The notes under the pieces were generated by a model. The model had not been told where the DNA came from. It ran no database searches and saw only the letters and a program-made list of their open reading frames with translations. From Aliikangiella coralliicola (GTDB lineage Bacteria > Pseudomonadota > Gammaproteobacteria > Enterobacterales > Kangiellaceae), in NCBI RefSeq assembly GCF_007004725.1, contig NZ_ML660164.1:309501-373500 (forward strand): a stretch of DNA of 64,000 nt. Reading direction: 5' to 3'. Both the position numbers and the translations under genes were made by a program. Every line of letters starts with the position of its first letter. Positions within the stretch are counted from its first letter, which is position 1. Below, piece after piece: positions 44,253-53,788 of the stretch.

Positions 44253-47200
44253 TTAGCCACGCAGTTTACGTCGCATCGCAACTAGTGGAAGTATCAACAA
44301 AGATAGCCAACCGAAGCTACCGCTTCCTTTTGGTGGTCTGGTTACTTTAAAGCTAACCGTCTCACTGTGGGTTGAATTAGCTGCTTGGCCATCATCTGCA
44401 GTAATTGTGAAAGTCACAGTTCCATCCATGTCTGGAATCGCTCTAACTTGTAAACTACCGGTATTCTCATCAAACTCAATACCTAGAATATCTGATGTTG
44501 TCGGAGAGATACTGTAAGTTACCGTTTGTGTGGCTTCGTCCGTTGGAATTTCAGCTGGAGTGACAGTTGACACGTTAATCAGCCCCCTGTGATTTATCTG
44601 CACTTCAGTTTCTTGCTGTGAGATAGCGAACACTGGTGCGTCATTAACAGGGTTGACGGTGATGTTTAAATCATTCCTGGTTGAAGTTGCAACATCACTT
44701 GCCTCAACATGCCAGCCAATACTCACTTCGCCATTAAAATTGCTGGCAGGAACGAAAGAGAGATTAGCGATTTCAGCAATGGCAACCGGTGCTAGTTCGG
44801 TAACATTTTCACCATTCAATGTTAACGTGCCATTGGTTGGTAAAGCACTTAGTACAACGGTTTCAATCTCTGGCGTTGTTGGATAAAAAGCATTGAACAT
44901 ATCTGCACTGAATGCTAACGGAGTATCTTCATCTGTTGAAGCGCTGGTTGGCAACGCAGAGGGTAAGGTCGATAACTCAACTTTATAAGCACTTCGCCCA
45001 TGGGTGAATGCAAACAAATTGCCATTATTGATCTCAAGATGTGCAACAGCGGTATTTGCAAATCCGCTACCATCAATTGACCAATTCTGACCGGCGTCAA
45101 CAGAAACAAATATACCTAAATCAGTACCAACAAAAATACGCGCGGTGTTGGTTGGATCAATAACAATGGTGTTTACCGGTACATCTGGTAATCCGTTCGG
45201 TTGACCCTGGTTGTCAATGGCGTTCCAGGTGACACCGCCATCTAAAGTTTTCCAGATGTGTGGTACGCCAAAGGTAGAATAGGTCACGTAGGTGATATTG
45301 TTGTTATTTGGGTGAATCGCAATATCCGAAACATAACCTTGTGATGGCTGAACTGTTAACCATTGTGTGGTCGCTGTGGTCTGAGTCGCGGCCGTGCTAA
45401 TTAATAAAGTACCAGAATCAGTACCAGCGATTACTCTATCTGAGTTGCCCGGTGCGACTGCCCATTCAGAAACAATAGAATTATCGATTGTCGGTGCGCT
45501 CGCCTGAGTCCAAGTGTCACCTTGATCTTCGGTACGCCATAAACGATTGTTACCAATCCAAAGTCGGTCGGGGTTATTCGAGTCCATCATAAATGGCGTG
45601 ATGAATGGAAATAACTGTCCGTCTTCGATACCGGTGGTTATGCGTGTTGAACTACCGTCCCCAAGGTTTTGACGTGTCAATGACAGTCGAGTGTTTTCGG
45701 TGAAAACATTTAAAGGGTTACGCGGATCAACTGCAACCCAGCCGCCGTCGCCGCCGTTAATTTCGAACCAGGCTTGTGGACCTGTTGCGTCCTGACCTAA
45801 ATTGGTTCCATTGTCTTGTGTGCCACCAATGTAAACTGAACCGTCAGGAAATAGTGCGCCATGATAAAATTGTGTAATTCCAAAATTATTATTCAAGCCA
45901 GTCCAACTGACCGCATCGGCGACATTAGCACCGCAAATGCCCGGTAATCCGAGAGTGTTTCCGTCAGCATTGTCGGTTCGTTGAATACCGCCGTCATTTC
46001 CAACGAATAGTGTTTTATTCGTATCGCCGTCGTAGTCAGGATGAAAGACAATTTCATGTTGATCCGCGTGAGCGTAACTAGAGTCATTTGAATTGGTCCA
46101 CCATCGGCTAACCGTGCTCCAATTTTCTCCCGCATCATCGGAACGCCAAAGATCAACACCACCGGCCCAAACGACATCGGGATTAACAGGATCAACCTTT
46201 ACGATGTTGTCGTACCAGCCTTGATTGAAAAAGCTACGATTAGGACCACCACACTCGGGGAATAATCCAAATACCGGGTTTGAAAGTAGCAGGGTGTTAA
46301 CGATTTCGGCATTTTGATTTGAATTTTTTACTTCCCAGGTAGCGCCGCCATCTTCGGTGCGGAATAGTTTATAAAAACCATTTCGATAGGCGGTTTGGTC
46401 GCTACTATTGGCTGCACTTAAAGCGTAAGCAATGTCCTGATTTGAGGGAGCAAATGCGAGCGTGGTACGCCCAAGAAATTCATCTTCAATTACTGGAGTT
46501 AAATCATCACCGCCATTAGTACTGCGGTAAACGGTCGCACCTGAAAATGAACCGCAAGAAACCAATAACTCATCGTTATCTTTGTCGGTACGAACTTTAA
46601 CATCCATACAACCATCACTATTGGGCGCGTCCATCAGTTTTGTCCAGGTTTCACCGGCGTCATCTGAACGGAAAAGACCGGCACGAGTCGCTGCAAATAA
46701 ACGGTTTTCAGTAACGGTGCTAGCTTCAATTTTGTTCACATAGCGGAAATCAACATTGCCGCCGGTGCTGCTTAATTGAGACCAAGTTGCACCGGCATCC
46801 GTTGATTTGAAAATACCATCTCCGCGTAGAGAATCAGCATTAAAAAAACCTTCACCAGTTGCCGCATAAAGTGTATCTGGTTCGGTAGGGGACATGACTA
46901 ATCCCGTAATCGCCAGGTTGAGCATCATGTCGTCAAGGGGCAACCAGTTTTGTCCTGCGTCAATGGTTTTCCAAACGCCACCGGCGACACCGGCGCTATA
47001 CATAATCTCTGGAGTTTCAGGGTGAATAACTAAAGTTCGAGTACGACCGCCAATGTTGCCCGGGCCGATGTTGTCCCAATCTCCAACTACACCTGGCTCG
47101 GTCGGCGTTGCCTTATTGAGCAGACCAGAAGCCTTCAGCTGATTGCGACTTGGCATCATCTTGTCGGCACGAATCGAGTACTGATTCATGTTGGCCATGT

Positions 47201-47474
47201 GACGCAATCCGTGACTGTATTTTTCAGCCGGTAGTGCTTTTGAACCGATTGGCGCGCGTTGTTTAACGTAAAAGTCAAGCGCTTCCTGTGGTTTGTCATA
47301 TCGTTTAGGATTGGCGACTTTGCTGGCTTTTTTCTGTTCCAGGAAAGCGCGCTTATTCACAAAGTTTTCATAACTGTTCGTTTTGTCAGCTGAAAAGTAG
47401 AGCCCTGAAGCGCCCGCGACCAAAGCGGTCGAAACGCAAACCGCGACAGTCGTGCGGTTAAAGAACTTATGCAT
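44253..47474 (-). CDS. Large secreted VPS10/BNR-propeller protein with GlyGly-CTERM sorting signal
   Basis: A 1073-residue exported protein. A signal peptide-like N terminus (about 1-29) precedes a propeller of many BNR/VPS10-like repeats (about 130-820; each has a DxGxxW core such as STDAGATWSQL, SDDAGETWTKL, TEDGGATWEV). Two cadherin-like domains follow (about 835-1045, with NPVNDAP between them). The C terminus has GSGSFGWLSLL, a hydrophobic helix and RRKLRG, the GlyGly-CTERM signal cleaved by rhombosortase in type II secretion organisms. It should end up attached to or released from the cell surface. Good AAGGAA ribosome site. Possible roles are sialidase-like glycan binding or adhesion; no catalytic residues are evident. 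Confidence 0.85.
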   Translation of the reverse strand: MHKFFNRTTVAVCVSTALVAGASGLYFSADKTNSYENFVNKRAFLEQKKASKVANPKRYDKPQEALDFYVKQRAPIGSKALPAEKYSHGLRHMANMNQYSIRADKMMPSRNQLKASGLLNKATPTEPGVVGDWDNIGPGNIGGRTRTLVIHPETPEIMYSAGVAGGVWKTIDAGQNWLPLDDMMLNLAITGLVMSPTEPDTLYAATGEGFFNADSLRGDGIFKSTDAGATWSQLSSTGGNVDFRYVNKIEASTVTENRLFAATRAGLFRSDDAGETWTKLMDAPNSDGCMDVKVRTDKDNDELLVSCGSFSGATVYRSTNGGDDLTPVIEDEFLGRTTLAFAPSNQDIAYALSAANSSDQTAYRNGFYKLFRTEDGGATWEVKNSNQNAEIVNTLLLSNPVFGLFPECGGPNRSFFNQGWYDNIVKVDPVNPDVVWAGGVDLWRSDDAGENWSTVSRWWTNSNDSSYAHADQHEIVFHPDYDGDTNKTLFVGNDGGIQRTDNADGNTLGLPGICGANVADAVSWTGLNNNFGITQFYHGALFPDGSVYIGGTQDNGTNLGQDATGPQAWFEINGGDGGWVAVDPRNPLNVFTENTRLSLTRQNLGDGSSTRITTGIEDGQLFPFITPFMMDSNNPDRLWIGNNRLWRTEDQGDTWTQASAPTIDNSIVSEWAVAPGNSDRVIAGTDSGTLLISTAATQTTATTQWLTVQPSQGYVSDIAIHPNNNNITYVTYSTFGVPHIWKTLDGGVTWNAIDNQGQPNGLPDVPVNTIVIDPTNTARIFVGTDLGIFVSVDAGQNWSIDGSGFANTAVAHLEINNGNLFAFTHGRSAYKVELSTLPSALPTSASTDEDTPLAFSADMFNAFYPTTPEIETVVLSALPTNGTLTLNGENVTELAPVAIAEIANLSFVPASNFNGEVSIGWHVEASDVATSTRNDLNITVNPVNDAPVFAISQQETEVQINHRGLINVSTVTPAEIPTDEATQTVTYSISPTTSDILGIEFDENTGSLQVRAIPDMDGTVTFTITADDGQAANSTHSETVSFKVTRPPKGSGSFGWLSLLILPLVAMRRKLRG

Positions 47475-47710
47475 GATGTATTTCCTTGTTAAGTAGTTAA
47501 TAATATTAAGTGTTTAATTTTATTTTTATTAGAATGCTGGCTACTTTTTCTCACCTTCGAAAAAAAATTTTGTATTGCTTCATCGTTTTTCTTAATCATT
47601 TTTCATGAACGACCATCTTGAAATTAACAAGAACAGGAATAACTGGCGCAGCAGTGCCCGTTGCAAATATTGATTTGCAAATTTTTTATTGTCTGATTAA
47701 CGTCTGGTTG

Positions 47711-48220
47711 TTAAGGCAATCGTGCAGTAAAAGTTAAACTAAACTCATTTTGTTGTTCTGATATTTCGAAATGCTCAGGGTTGACGCTCAATAGTTTGTG
47801 CACGTTAACTCGATATCGACCAGCTGGTAATTTGAGTTTTACCTGGCCATTTTTGTCTGTCGTTAAATTAAACTCCTGACTGGATTGTTCATGGGTAATA
47901 GTAAGGCGCATTGCAGTCAGTTCTTCACCACTACAGCTACTCTGATCTACTGTTGGCAGTGAGCCACAAGCTTTTTCCATCTTGGTTATTCCGGTGACGC
48001 CAATGAGTTGGTTCGCATCACTACTTGTTTTGTCCATCGCGGAAGCTTCTCCTGAAGTGCTTTCTTTGATAGTTTTATTTTCTATAGCCGCAATTGGTTT
48101 TTTATCACCGGAAGGAGTTTCTTTTTTTGTTTGTTCGGGATTTGTACACCCCGCAATGTAAAGCGAAAGCAGGCACAATAATATGCGACTGAACACTGTT
48201 GTTTTTTTAGCCTTAGACAA
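47711..48220 (-). CDS. Lipoprotein with prealbumin-like domain
   Basis: A 169-residue predicted lipoprotein. The signal peptide ends in lipobox YIAGC (Cys25), followed by a Lys/Ser/Thr-rich linker (about 26-70). The C-terminal domain has features of a carboxypeptidase-regulatory or transthyretin-like beta sandwich (TTDKNGQVKLKLPAGRYRVNV), with two cysteines near 85 and 96. It lies downstream of the large surface-protein gene on the opposite side of a gap of about 240 bases, same strand, so it could be transcribed first. Function unknown. Confidence 0.7.
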   Translation of the reverse strand: MSKAKKTTVFSRILLCLLSLYIAGCTNPEQTKKETPSGDKKPIAAIENKTIKESTSGEASAMDKTSSDANQLIGVTGITKMEKACGSLPTVDQSSCSGEELTAMRLTITHEQSSQEFNLTTDKNGQVKLKLPAGRYRVNVHKLLSVNPEHFEISEQQNEFSLTFTARLP

Positions 48221-48575
48221 TATAAATTTCCCACGATTAATTGTTTGTTCTAGCGTTAGCTATCGAAAACCAACGGGCTGATAAGTTCAGCTTATTCTCG
48301 TGGCGAGATTATACGTAAGGCAAAAAATAATGTGAACGTAAGTGTGAATATGTACGAGCTCGGTTCATTAAAAATTCAATGTTTTTATTGGTACTATTTC
48401 ATTGCATTTTTTAGGAATACTAAAATTAAAGTTTTTAAAGGTTAGATTTTATGCTGTAATTTCTGTGTTAAAGCTAATTGAGCTACACTAATTAGTATTC
48501 AACTCGCGTTAACTAGTTTGAGTTTTGTTTGCTTTTCTAAGTGTTTCTAAACTCAAGTAACTGAATAGGCCAATT
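48221..48575. other. Intergenic region between divergent genes
   Basis: About 355 bases, AT-rich, between the lipoprotein gene and the SDR gene. Only a short hairpin (CTCGTGGCGAG, 48296-48306) is seen. Both promoters should be here. Confidence 0.4.
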
Positions 48576-49262
48576 ATGTCGACCGTATTGATTACAGGCG
48601 CTAACCGTGGGATAGGAAAGGCACTGGTGGAAAAATTTCTGCTACAAAAATGGCGAGTTATCGCTTGTAGCCGAGAGCCGAAGCAAGTTGAGACTGATTT
48701 TGGCAGCGAAGGAAATCGGATTGATATTCATCACCTGGATGTCACCGACCAAACTGAAGTCAATCAATTAGGCGAATTTTACGCAAATCAAAAAATTGAT
48801 TTGTTACTGAATGTTGCCGGTATTTACGGCCCGAGTGGATTGCGTTTTGGAAATACGCCAGTTGAACCCTGGCTTGAAGTGTTTCGAGTGAATACTATTG
48901 CCACGCTCAAGCTTAGCGAAGCCTTGATTGAGTCGGTCGCCAGTAGCGATAAAAAAATAATTGCGGCAATTAGTAGCGAAATGGGCTCTATGACAACCAA
49001 TCAATACGGCAATGCTTATCTTTATCGAAGTTCAAAAGCTGCATTGAACTCAGTTGTTAAAAGTATGTCCATTGACTTGGCTGAACGAGGCGTAAAAACT
49101 ATCGCTATTCATCCGGGGTGGGTGTTGACAGATTTGGGAGGGCCTGACGCAAAGGTTTCTCCGCAACAGTCCGCGGCTGGAATATTTAAGTTATTGACCG
49201 GGAGTAACGGATTTAAATCTGGTGGATTTTATGATTACCTGGGCAAGGAGTTACCCTGGTAA
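48576..49262 (+). CDS. C-factor-like short-chain dehydrogenase (SDR)
   Basis: A 228-residue SDR. The cofactor site is TGANRGIGKAL, the NNAG motif is changed to NVAGIYG, and the catalytic set is Ser in AISSEMGS with YRSSK. HPGWVLTDLGG follows. The short length and C-terminal GGFYDYLGKELPW match the C-factor (CsgA-like) group common in Gammaproteobacteria. Substrate unknown. It is convergent with the buf operon, about 50 bases between stop codons. ATG start. Confidence 0.88.
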   Translation: MSTVLITGANRGIGKALVEKFLLQKWRVIACSREPKQVETDFGSEGNRIDIHHLDVTDQTEVNQLGEFYANQKIDLLLNVAGIYGPSGLRFGNTPVEPWLEVFRVNTIATLKLSEALIESVASSDKKIIAAISSEMGSMTTNQYGNAYLYRSSKAALNSVVKSMSIDLAERGVKTIAIHPGWVLTDLGGPDAKVSPQQSAAGIFKLLTGSNGFKSGGFYDYLGKELPW

Positions 49263-49311
49263 GTTTGCGTCTATTTTTCAATTATTATCCATGCAAGTTG
49301 GTGTTTCTAAA

Positions 49312-49986
49312 CTAATCTTTTGAAGGTGTTATTTGCGCTTTCTCTGAGCCATTTTCGATTGCTTGAGTTGACACCATCAACAATCCTTTTTCTTGCCAAA
49401 GTTCAACCCTTAAACCTAACTTAAATCTAACCAATGGTTGTTCGCCATTTTCTACGTCAGGAATATCTGCGTGTTTCTGATGATCGTAGGGTACTTGATA
49501 CAAGGTGATTAACTGGTCAGTGGACTTAATGAAACGAAGTTGTGCGGCGGTCACTGTTTGGATAGAGCAATACCTTGCACCTAACAGAGAATCTTGTTCA
49601 CTAGTAAAATAACTTGAGTTGGTAATAGAAAAATCAAGTTTATCAAGTGACTTTCTAAGTTGAGCGTACTGATTGCTGCTTATGTCCAGTGGTTTCATTT
49701 TTAAATGATTTTTAGCGACCTCGCTGACAATCGCTGAGACCATTTTTTCCTGTTGATATTGCGGAAAATAGAAACTAAGGGTCAAGACACCTACCAGTAA
49801 CACCGCTGCACAGGACTTAAGCCAAGTTAGTTTTCCTGTATTTTGTGGAACGTCAGTAATCTCCGCTTTTTCGCTATTATTGCTTGATTCTATATTAGTG
49901 AGGTTTTGCAGTTGTTTAATTTGAGCGTCGTTGAGCTCAAACTCACAGTAAAAGTCTTTTACGGACTGTTTGACATTTTTAGTCAT
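49312..49986 (-). CDS. Single-pass anti-sigma factor of the buf operon
   Basis: A 224-residue protein. A cytoplasmic N terminus of about 50 residues is followed by one membrane helix (about 55-73, CAAVLLVGVLTLSFYF) and a periplasmic domain of about 145 residues. Its ATG overlaps the sigma gene stop by four bases (ATGA), the usual pattern for a membrane anti-sigma. The periplasmic part would be the sensor, and with bufferins downstream of the same control a copper or gold signal is plausible. It is the last gene of the operon. Family not recognised by motif; the call rests on position and topology. Confidence 0.78.
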   Translation of the reverse strand: MTKNVKQSVKDFYCEFELNDAQIKQLQNLTNIESSNNSEKAEITDVPQNTGKLTWLKSCAAVLLVGVLTLSFYFPQYQQEKMVSAIVSEVAKNHLKMKPLDISSNQYAQLRKSLDKLDFSITNSSYFTSEQDSLLGARYCSIQTVTAAQLRFIKSTDQLITLYQVPYDHQKHADIPDVENGEQPLVRFKLGLRVELWQEKGLLMVSTQAIENGSEKAQITPSKD

Positions 49987-50471
49987 GACTCTGCCTCCTT
50001 GACGCCGGAATTTCGATCCAGGCGCGTTATAATATCCCTGGCTTTTCGTTTAACTCGAAACAGGCGCGACAATATAGTGTTCCGAGGCGCTTGAAGTTCA
50101 TCGGCGATTTCTTGTGCGGTGTGTTCTTCGACAGCCCATAAAAACAAAACCTCACGCTCAAGCGTCGTGAGTTCATCCATTACCTGATGAATATAAACAT
50201 GGTCAATGACCATTGATTCTAATTCGTGTGTTGTTGAAAGTAATGGCGCATGGTCATCGAGGGGCTCGAATGGAATAATATTATTGCGCCGACATTGATC
50301 AATAAACTGGTTGCGCATTATTTTTCGAATGTACTTTAACGATACCGGTTCTCCCGGTTTTTTTATCAGATATTTTTCGATGGCAGATTGCACCAGATCA
50401 AAGGCATTGGCCTCGTTATTAGTTAACGAGATGCCATAGCGGTATAATTGATTGAGCATTTCTTTGTTCAT
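49983..50471 (-). CDS. ECF sigma factor of the buf operon
   Basis: A 162-residue sigma-70 family factor. Region 2 is NAFDLVQSAIEKYL with IRKIMRNQFIDQCRRN; region 4 is LTTLEREVLFLWAVEEHTAQEIADEL with RNTILSRLFRVKRKAR. It is the fourth gene of the bufA-bufB-bufC-sigma-anti-sigma operon, 29 bases after bufC. ECF factors next to bufferin genes are known to drive these operons, so autoregulation is likely. I could not define its promoter motif upstream of bufA. Confidence 0.9.
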   Translation of the reverse strand: MNKEMLNQLYRYGISLTNNEANAFDLVQSAIEKYLIKKPGEPVSLKYIRKIMRNQFIDQCRRNNIIPFEPLDDHAPLLSTTHELESMVIDHVYIHQVMDELTTLEREVLFLWAVEEHTAQEIADELQAPRNTILSRLFRVKRKARDIITRLDRNSGVKEAES

Positions 50472-50500
50472 GGCAACATCATCGTTAATAGACCTTGATT

Positions 50501-51382
50501 TTATTGATTGCTTCGAAATCTAGTTTCAATGTCTGGCAACCTGGGGGTAAACCCGTCAATCCACCCATGTTCAATTAATCGTGCTACAAATGTTGAGAGA
50601 TGATCAGCTTGCAAGGCAATATCTGATAAAGAATAATTTTGTTTGATTAAGTTTAGCAAGTCGAATTCTGCTTGTGAAACTTGCTTTATTTTAACTTTAA
50701 TCTGCGGGCGCTCCACTAACAAAAACATCCGTGAAGACTTACTTTGAACTGATTGTATAGACGGATCGGTTTCCGGCGAAAGCGTTTGTTCCACATTCAG
50801 CCTTAGCAGTGATGGTAAATCCCAGGCTGAGCTTAGCCAATTGATATCTGGAGACAGATTAAATGTAAGGTGGGCTTGTTGCTTGGGGCTCAGTTTTAAG
50901 AAGTCGTTCTGAGGCCAGGTCTTTCTTTTGTCCGCATAGTAGCTTTTCTGTAAAATCCAATCTAATCGCGCCACATCCATTAGTTGGGGAAGAGATTTCA
51001 GTCGCTGTTTCATTTTTGTTTTGTCTGTCTTTGCTGATATTTCCAAAGTGTAAATTTTTTTCTGAGTAAATTGGCCAATATACTCAGGAAGTTTTTCGGC
51101 AAAATTGTTATCGAGTTTTGCTACCGGTTCAACTTCGCTGATATAACATCGACATAGGACGGAAAAGTAGTAATCGCCAAGTAATGAATGTGTGTTGGAA
51201 TAAATGTTTCGTATCCAGGACTCAAGTCCGCCGATGACATTATTTCGGTAAATGCTAATTCGCGATTCATTGAAGGCATTATCAGGAACGATATCAGAGC
51301 CGGGAAAATCAGGTTGTAACAAATCCTCGTTAGGTGAAACGATTTGATTAAATAGCGTTGCTTGCCATTGCGCTAGTCGCAT
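50501..51382 (-). CDS. bufC: BufC-type DUF2063 protein, recognition partner of the MNIO enzyme
   Basis: A 293-residue protein. The N-terminal DUF2063 region (MRLAQWQATLFNQIV, then RISIYRNNVIGGLESWI) is typical of BufC. A C-terminal winged-helix-like part follows (about 215-285). In studied RiPP systems this partner binds the precursor leader and delivers it to the DUF692 oxidase. Its start overlaps the end of bufB by 10 bases, so translation is coupled. ATG start; no defect seen. Confidence 0.9.
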   Translation of the reverse strand: MRLAQWQATLFNQIVSPNEDLLQPDFPGSDIVPDNAFNESRISIYRNNVIGGLESWIRNIYSNTHSLLGDYYFSVLCRCYISEVEPVAKLDNNFAEKLPEYIGQFTQKKIYTLEISAKTDKTKMKQRLKSLPQLMDVARLDWILQKSYYADKRKTWPQNDFLKLSPKQQAHLTFNLSPDINWLSSAWDLPSLLRLNVEQTLSPETDPSIQSVQSKSSRMFLLVERPQIKVKIKQVSQAEFDLLNLIKQNYSLSDIALQADHLSTFVARLIEHGWIDGFTPRLPDIETRFRSNQ

Positions 51383-52296
51383 ATTTTAGGTTCAACCTTT
51401 GATTGGGCTTGTTTAATCATGCCTAGTGCTTTTTGTTGAATGGCGACTAGCGCTGAAAAAGTCGGAAGGTCGTTATCCCACTCAATTAAAGTAGGAACAT
51501 CATTTCTGAAATTCGCCAGGTAATACTGGTAAAGCGCCCAAACGGAGTCACTAGGTGCGCAGCTGTGAGAGTCAATTAACACTGAGTGATGCTGGTAGTA
51601 TCCCCCGAGATGAATTTCTCTTACTTTGTCATTGGGAATTTCTTCAAGATATCGATGAGCGCACCAGCCATGATTCTGGCTGGAAACATACACGTTATTG
51701 ATATCTAAAAGTAAATAACACCCTGTCAATTCAACTAGCTGTTTCAGAAAAGTGGGTTCGCTCATTTCATTGGAGGAGCATTGAATATACGATGAGGCAT
51801 TTTCAATTAAGATCGGTTGTTGTAGATAATCTTGTACCTGGGAAATTCGTGAGGCGAGGTGATTGAGCGCTTCCTCTGTGTAGGGGATTGGCAATAGGTC
51901 GGGGACTTGTTGGTTCGCGAAGCTGGAAAAGCTGCAATGTTCTGAATACCAACAGGCGTTTGTTGTTTCTAATACGTATTTCACTTTGGCAAGATAATCC
52001 CAATTAAGGGGATTAACTGAACCCAGTGACAAACCTACGCCATGTAAAGTTAGCGGGTATCGCTCTGCGATCCCTATTAGTGCTGCATTCACAAAGCCGC
52101 CGCGGGCAAACCAATTATCTACCAGCAACTCAAACCAGGGAACGGGATGTTCCTGGTGAATAATCTGATTGATATGGACTTCGCGCAAACCTAAGCCAAC
52201 ACTACCTGAGGCGATTGAGTTCGCTAAATACCGCGAACTCATTGGTAAAGATTCATTGAACTCATCTTGTTTTCGAGAATCAATTGCTATCTTCAT
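51373..52296 (-). CDS. bufB: BufB-type DUF692 multinuclear iron oxidase (MNIO)
   Basis: A 307-residue TIM-barrel oxidase. Metal ligands and conserved segments are visible: LTLHGVGLSLGS, WYSEHCSF, LIENASSY, LLLDINNVYVSSQNHG, EIHLGG, IDSH and LIEWDND. In characterised bufferin systems this enzyme, with mixed-valent iron and oxygen, turns cysteines of the precursor into thiooxazoles. It lies two bases after bufA and overlaps bufC. The N-terminal extension of about 30 residues before SVGLGLREVH is slightly longer than usual, so a later start is possible. Confidence 0.93.
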   Translation of the reverse strand: MKIAIDSRKQDEFNESLPMSSRYLANSIASGSVGLGLREVHINQIIHQEHPVPWFELLVDNWFARGGFVNAALIGIAERYPLTLHGVGLSLGSVNPLNWDYLAKVKYVLETTNACWYSEHCSFSSFANQQVPDLLPIPYTEEALNHLASRISQVQDYLQQPILIENASSYIQCSSNEMSEPTFLKQLVELTGCYLLLDINNVYVSSQNHGWCAHRYLEEIPNDKVREIHLGGYYQHHSVLIDSHSCAPSDSVWALYQYYLANFRNDVPTLIEWDNDLPTFSALVAIQQKALGMIKQAQSKVEPKICD

Positions 52297-52298
52297 GA

Positions 52299-52610
52299 CT
52301 AGCTTTTTGTTTTGTCAGGTTTTGCCGATGCAGACTTTGCCTTTGCGGGTTTTATTTTGGCAACCTTGCCGCCGACTATTTTTTCACAGGTTCCCAGTGG
52401 AACGTACACCCATTCATGTTTCGAGTTATCGATGGTCGCTTGCCCTGCGCAGTCATGCTTGCCGTTAAGTGCACCGCAGTCGTTTTTTCCTGCTTTAGCA
52501 ATACCTGCACACTTTTCCCAGTGAGTTGGCTGATCCGGAACTGCTTGAACACTCATTGTGCCAGTCAGGGCTGCAACACTGGCGATTGCCGTTAATACCG
52601 ATTGTTTCAT
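52299..52610 (-). CDS. bufA: Bufferin precursor peptide (DUF2282, BufA1 type)
   Basis: A 103-residue RiPP precursor. The signal peptide (about 1-23, MSVQA) is followed by the DUF2282 core with four cysteines at 34, 45, 54 and 75 in the family pattern ([37 protein letters not shown]). In studied BufA1 peptides the two inner cysteines become thiooxazoles, the outer pair forms a disulfide, and the product binds copper in the periplasm. After the core comes an unusual Lys/Ala/Pro-rich tail of about 20 residues. First gene of a five-gene operon. Confidence 0.94.
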   Translation of the reverse strand: MKQSVLTAIASVAALTGTMSVQAVPDQPTHWEKCAGIAKAGKNDCGALNGKHDCAGQATIDNSKHEWVYVPLGTCEKIVGGKVAKIKPAKAKSASAKPDKTKS

Positions 52611-52727
52611 GATGGTTTCCTATCGTTAGTTGATTGTCACTACTATCTAATAAACGAGTGGACGCCGAATTTGATTGCAACCAGTTTAATTTTTTTTGAT
52701 AAAATTCCAAATGGCTTTCAGCCCGTC

Positions 52728-53690
52728 TTACAAGCCGCAAGGAGAAGGCAAGGGAGGTGTGTGCTCCTTTACTTCGTCAATGAAGTTAATATTGTTTTGC
52801 CTGAATTGAGCGACGCGCTTTTCGACTTCCTTTGTGGTCAGCGCTACATTGCTTTGATGAAACACCCAATCAATATCTTGCTGGTATTGTCGCAATTCTG
52901 TTGAGTCGTAAGGGCGCCCCTCTGCTTCTTCTTCAGATTTAATCATAAACCACAGGTTAAAGTTAATTGACATGGCCACTTCTGGATAAACTTTTTCACT
53001 ATGCTTACCAATTGGCTTCCCGTCGACATAATAGCTGAGCTTGTCGTCGGCTACGGTTAAAACCAAGGTATGCCAGCCAGACAAACTGCCCTCGGTGCGA
53101 GTATATTCATTCACCTTTGTCCAGGGTTCTAATTGAAATGTTTCCCATGACACCGACCATATCGCCGGTGCTTTACCTTCTTCCCAACCGCCATTGCCAA
53201 GATATTCAAAGTCAGCTTCGCTATAGTCTGGATGCATCGGAGATTTCAGCGGACTAATTGTATAGAAGGTTTGAATGACTTCATCACCATCGGGGCCAAA
53301 AGTTGGCTCGTCACGAAAGTAAACTCTGGCCGCATAAGTGCCTTCTCGGTATTTCCTGGCATGACAAATTTGTGTATGACGAGTATTTTCTCCACTGCCA
53401 TCAGTTATTGAAGTCATTCTTAGAAAAGTATTCTTTTCATTCTCGTCGACTTGATGAAATGAAACGCCTTCAGTCGACCAAGTTGCTCCTTCCATACCGG
53501 GATGCCCAGGTTGTGTTCTTATTTTCCAATTGTTGTGGTAAAACGATTGGAGGTTAGTGTAACTTAAGTCATCAAAGAAAATATCGGACGACTTGGGTTC
53601 CATTTGCATGAATTTGGGATTTGAGTTACAGCTCGCCATTAATAAAACTGTTACAGGAAAGCATGCACGTAAAATACTATTCTTTCTCAT
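52728..53690 (-). CDS. GH16-like lipoprotein
   Basis: A 320-residue predicted lipoprotein: lipobox LLMASC with Cys21. The chain has a GH16/laminarinase-type jelly roll with the catalytic signature EADFE (Glu158, Asp160, Glu162), flanked by typical segments (GTYAARVYF before, LSGWHTLVLTVADDKLSYYVDGKPIG after). GH16 enzymes cut beta-1,3/1,4 glucans or galactans; this one would act at the outer membrane, and the exact glycan cannot be told. It lies 117 bases upstream of bufA on the same strand, but bufA probably has its own promoter in that gap. ATG start. Confidence 0.82.
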   Translation of the reverse strand: MRKNSILRACFPVTVLLMASCNSNPKFMQMEPKSSDIFFDDLSYTNLQSFYHNNWKIRTQPGHPGMEGATWSTEGVSFHQVDENEKNTFLRMTSITDGSGENTRHTQICHARKYREGTYAARVYFRDEPTFGPDGDEVIQTFYTISPLKSPMHPDYSEADFEYLGNGGWEEGKAPAIWSVSWETFQLEPWTKVNEYTRTEGSLSGWHTLVLTVADDKLSYYVDGKPIGKHSEKVYPEVAMSINFNLWFMIKSEEEAEGRPYDSTELRQYQQDIDWVFHQSNVALTTKEVEKRVAQFRQNNINFIDEVKEHTPPLPSPCGL

Positions 53691-53788
53691 TATTTGTCCT
53701 TTTTTATCGACCTTGTTTTATTCATATTTACTAATAGTAATCTTGTTGGACTAGTTGACAGTTTCTTTCTTTGTGGACTGTCGTCGGG

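Noticed and set aside
52611-52727. Defined ECF promoter for the buf operon
   Set aside because: Several GTCC and GCAAT words occur but not at a spacing I can match to a known ECF promoter.
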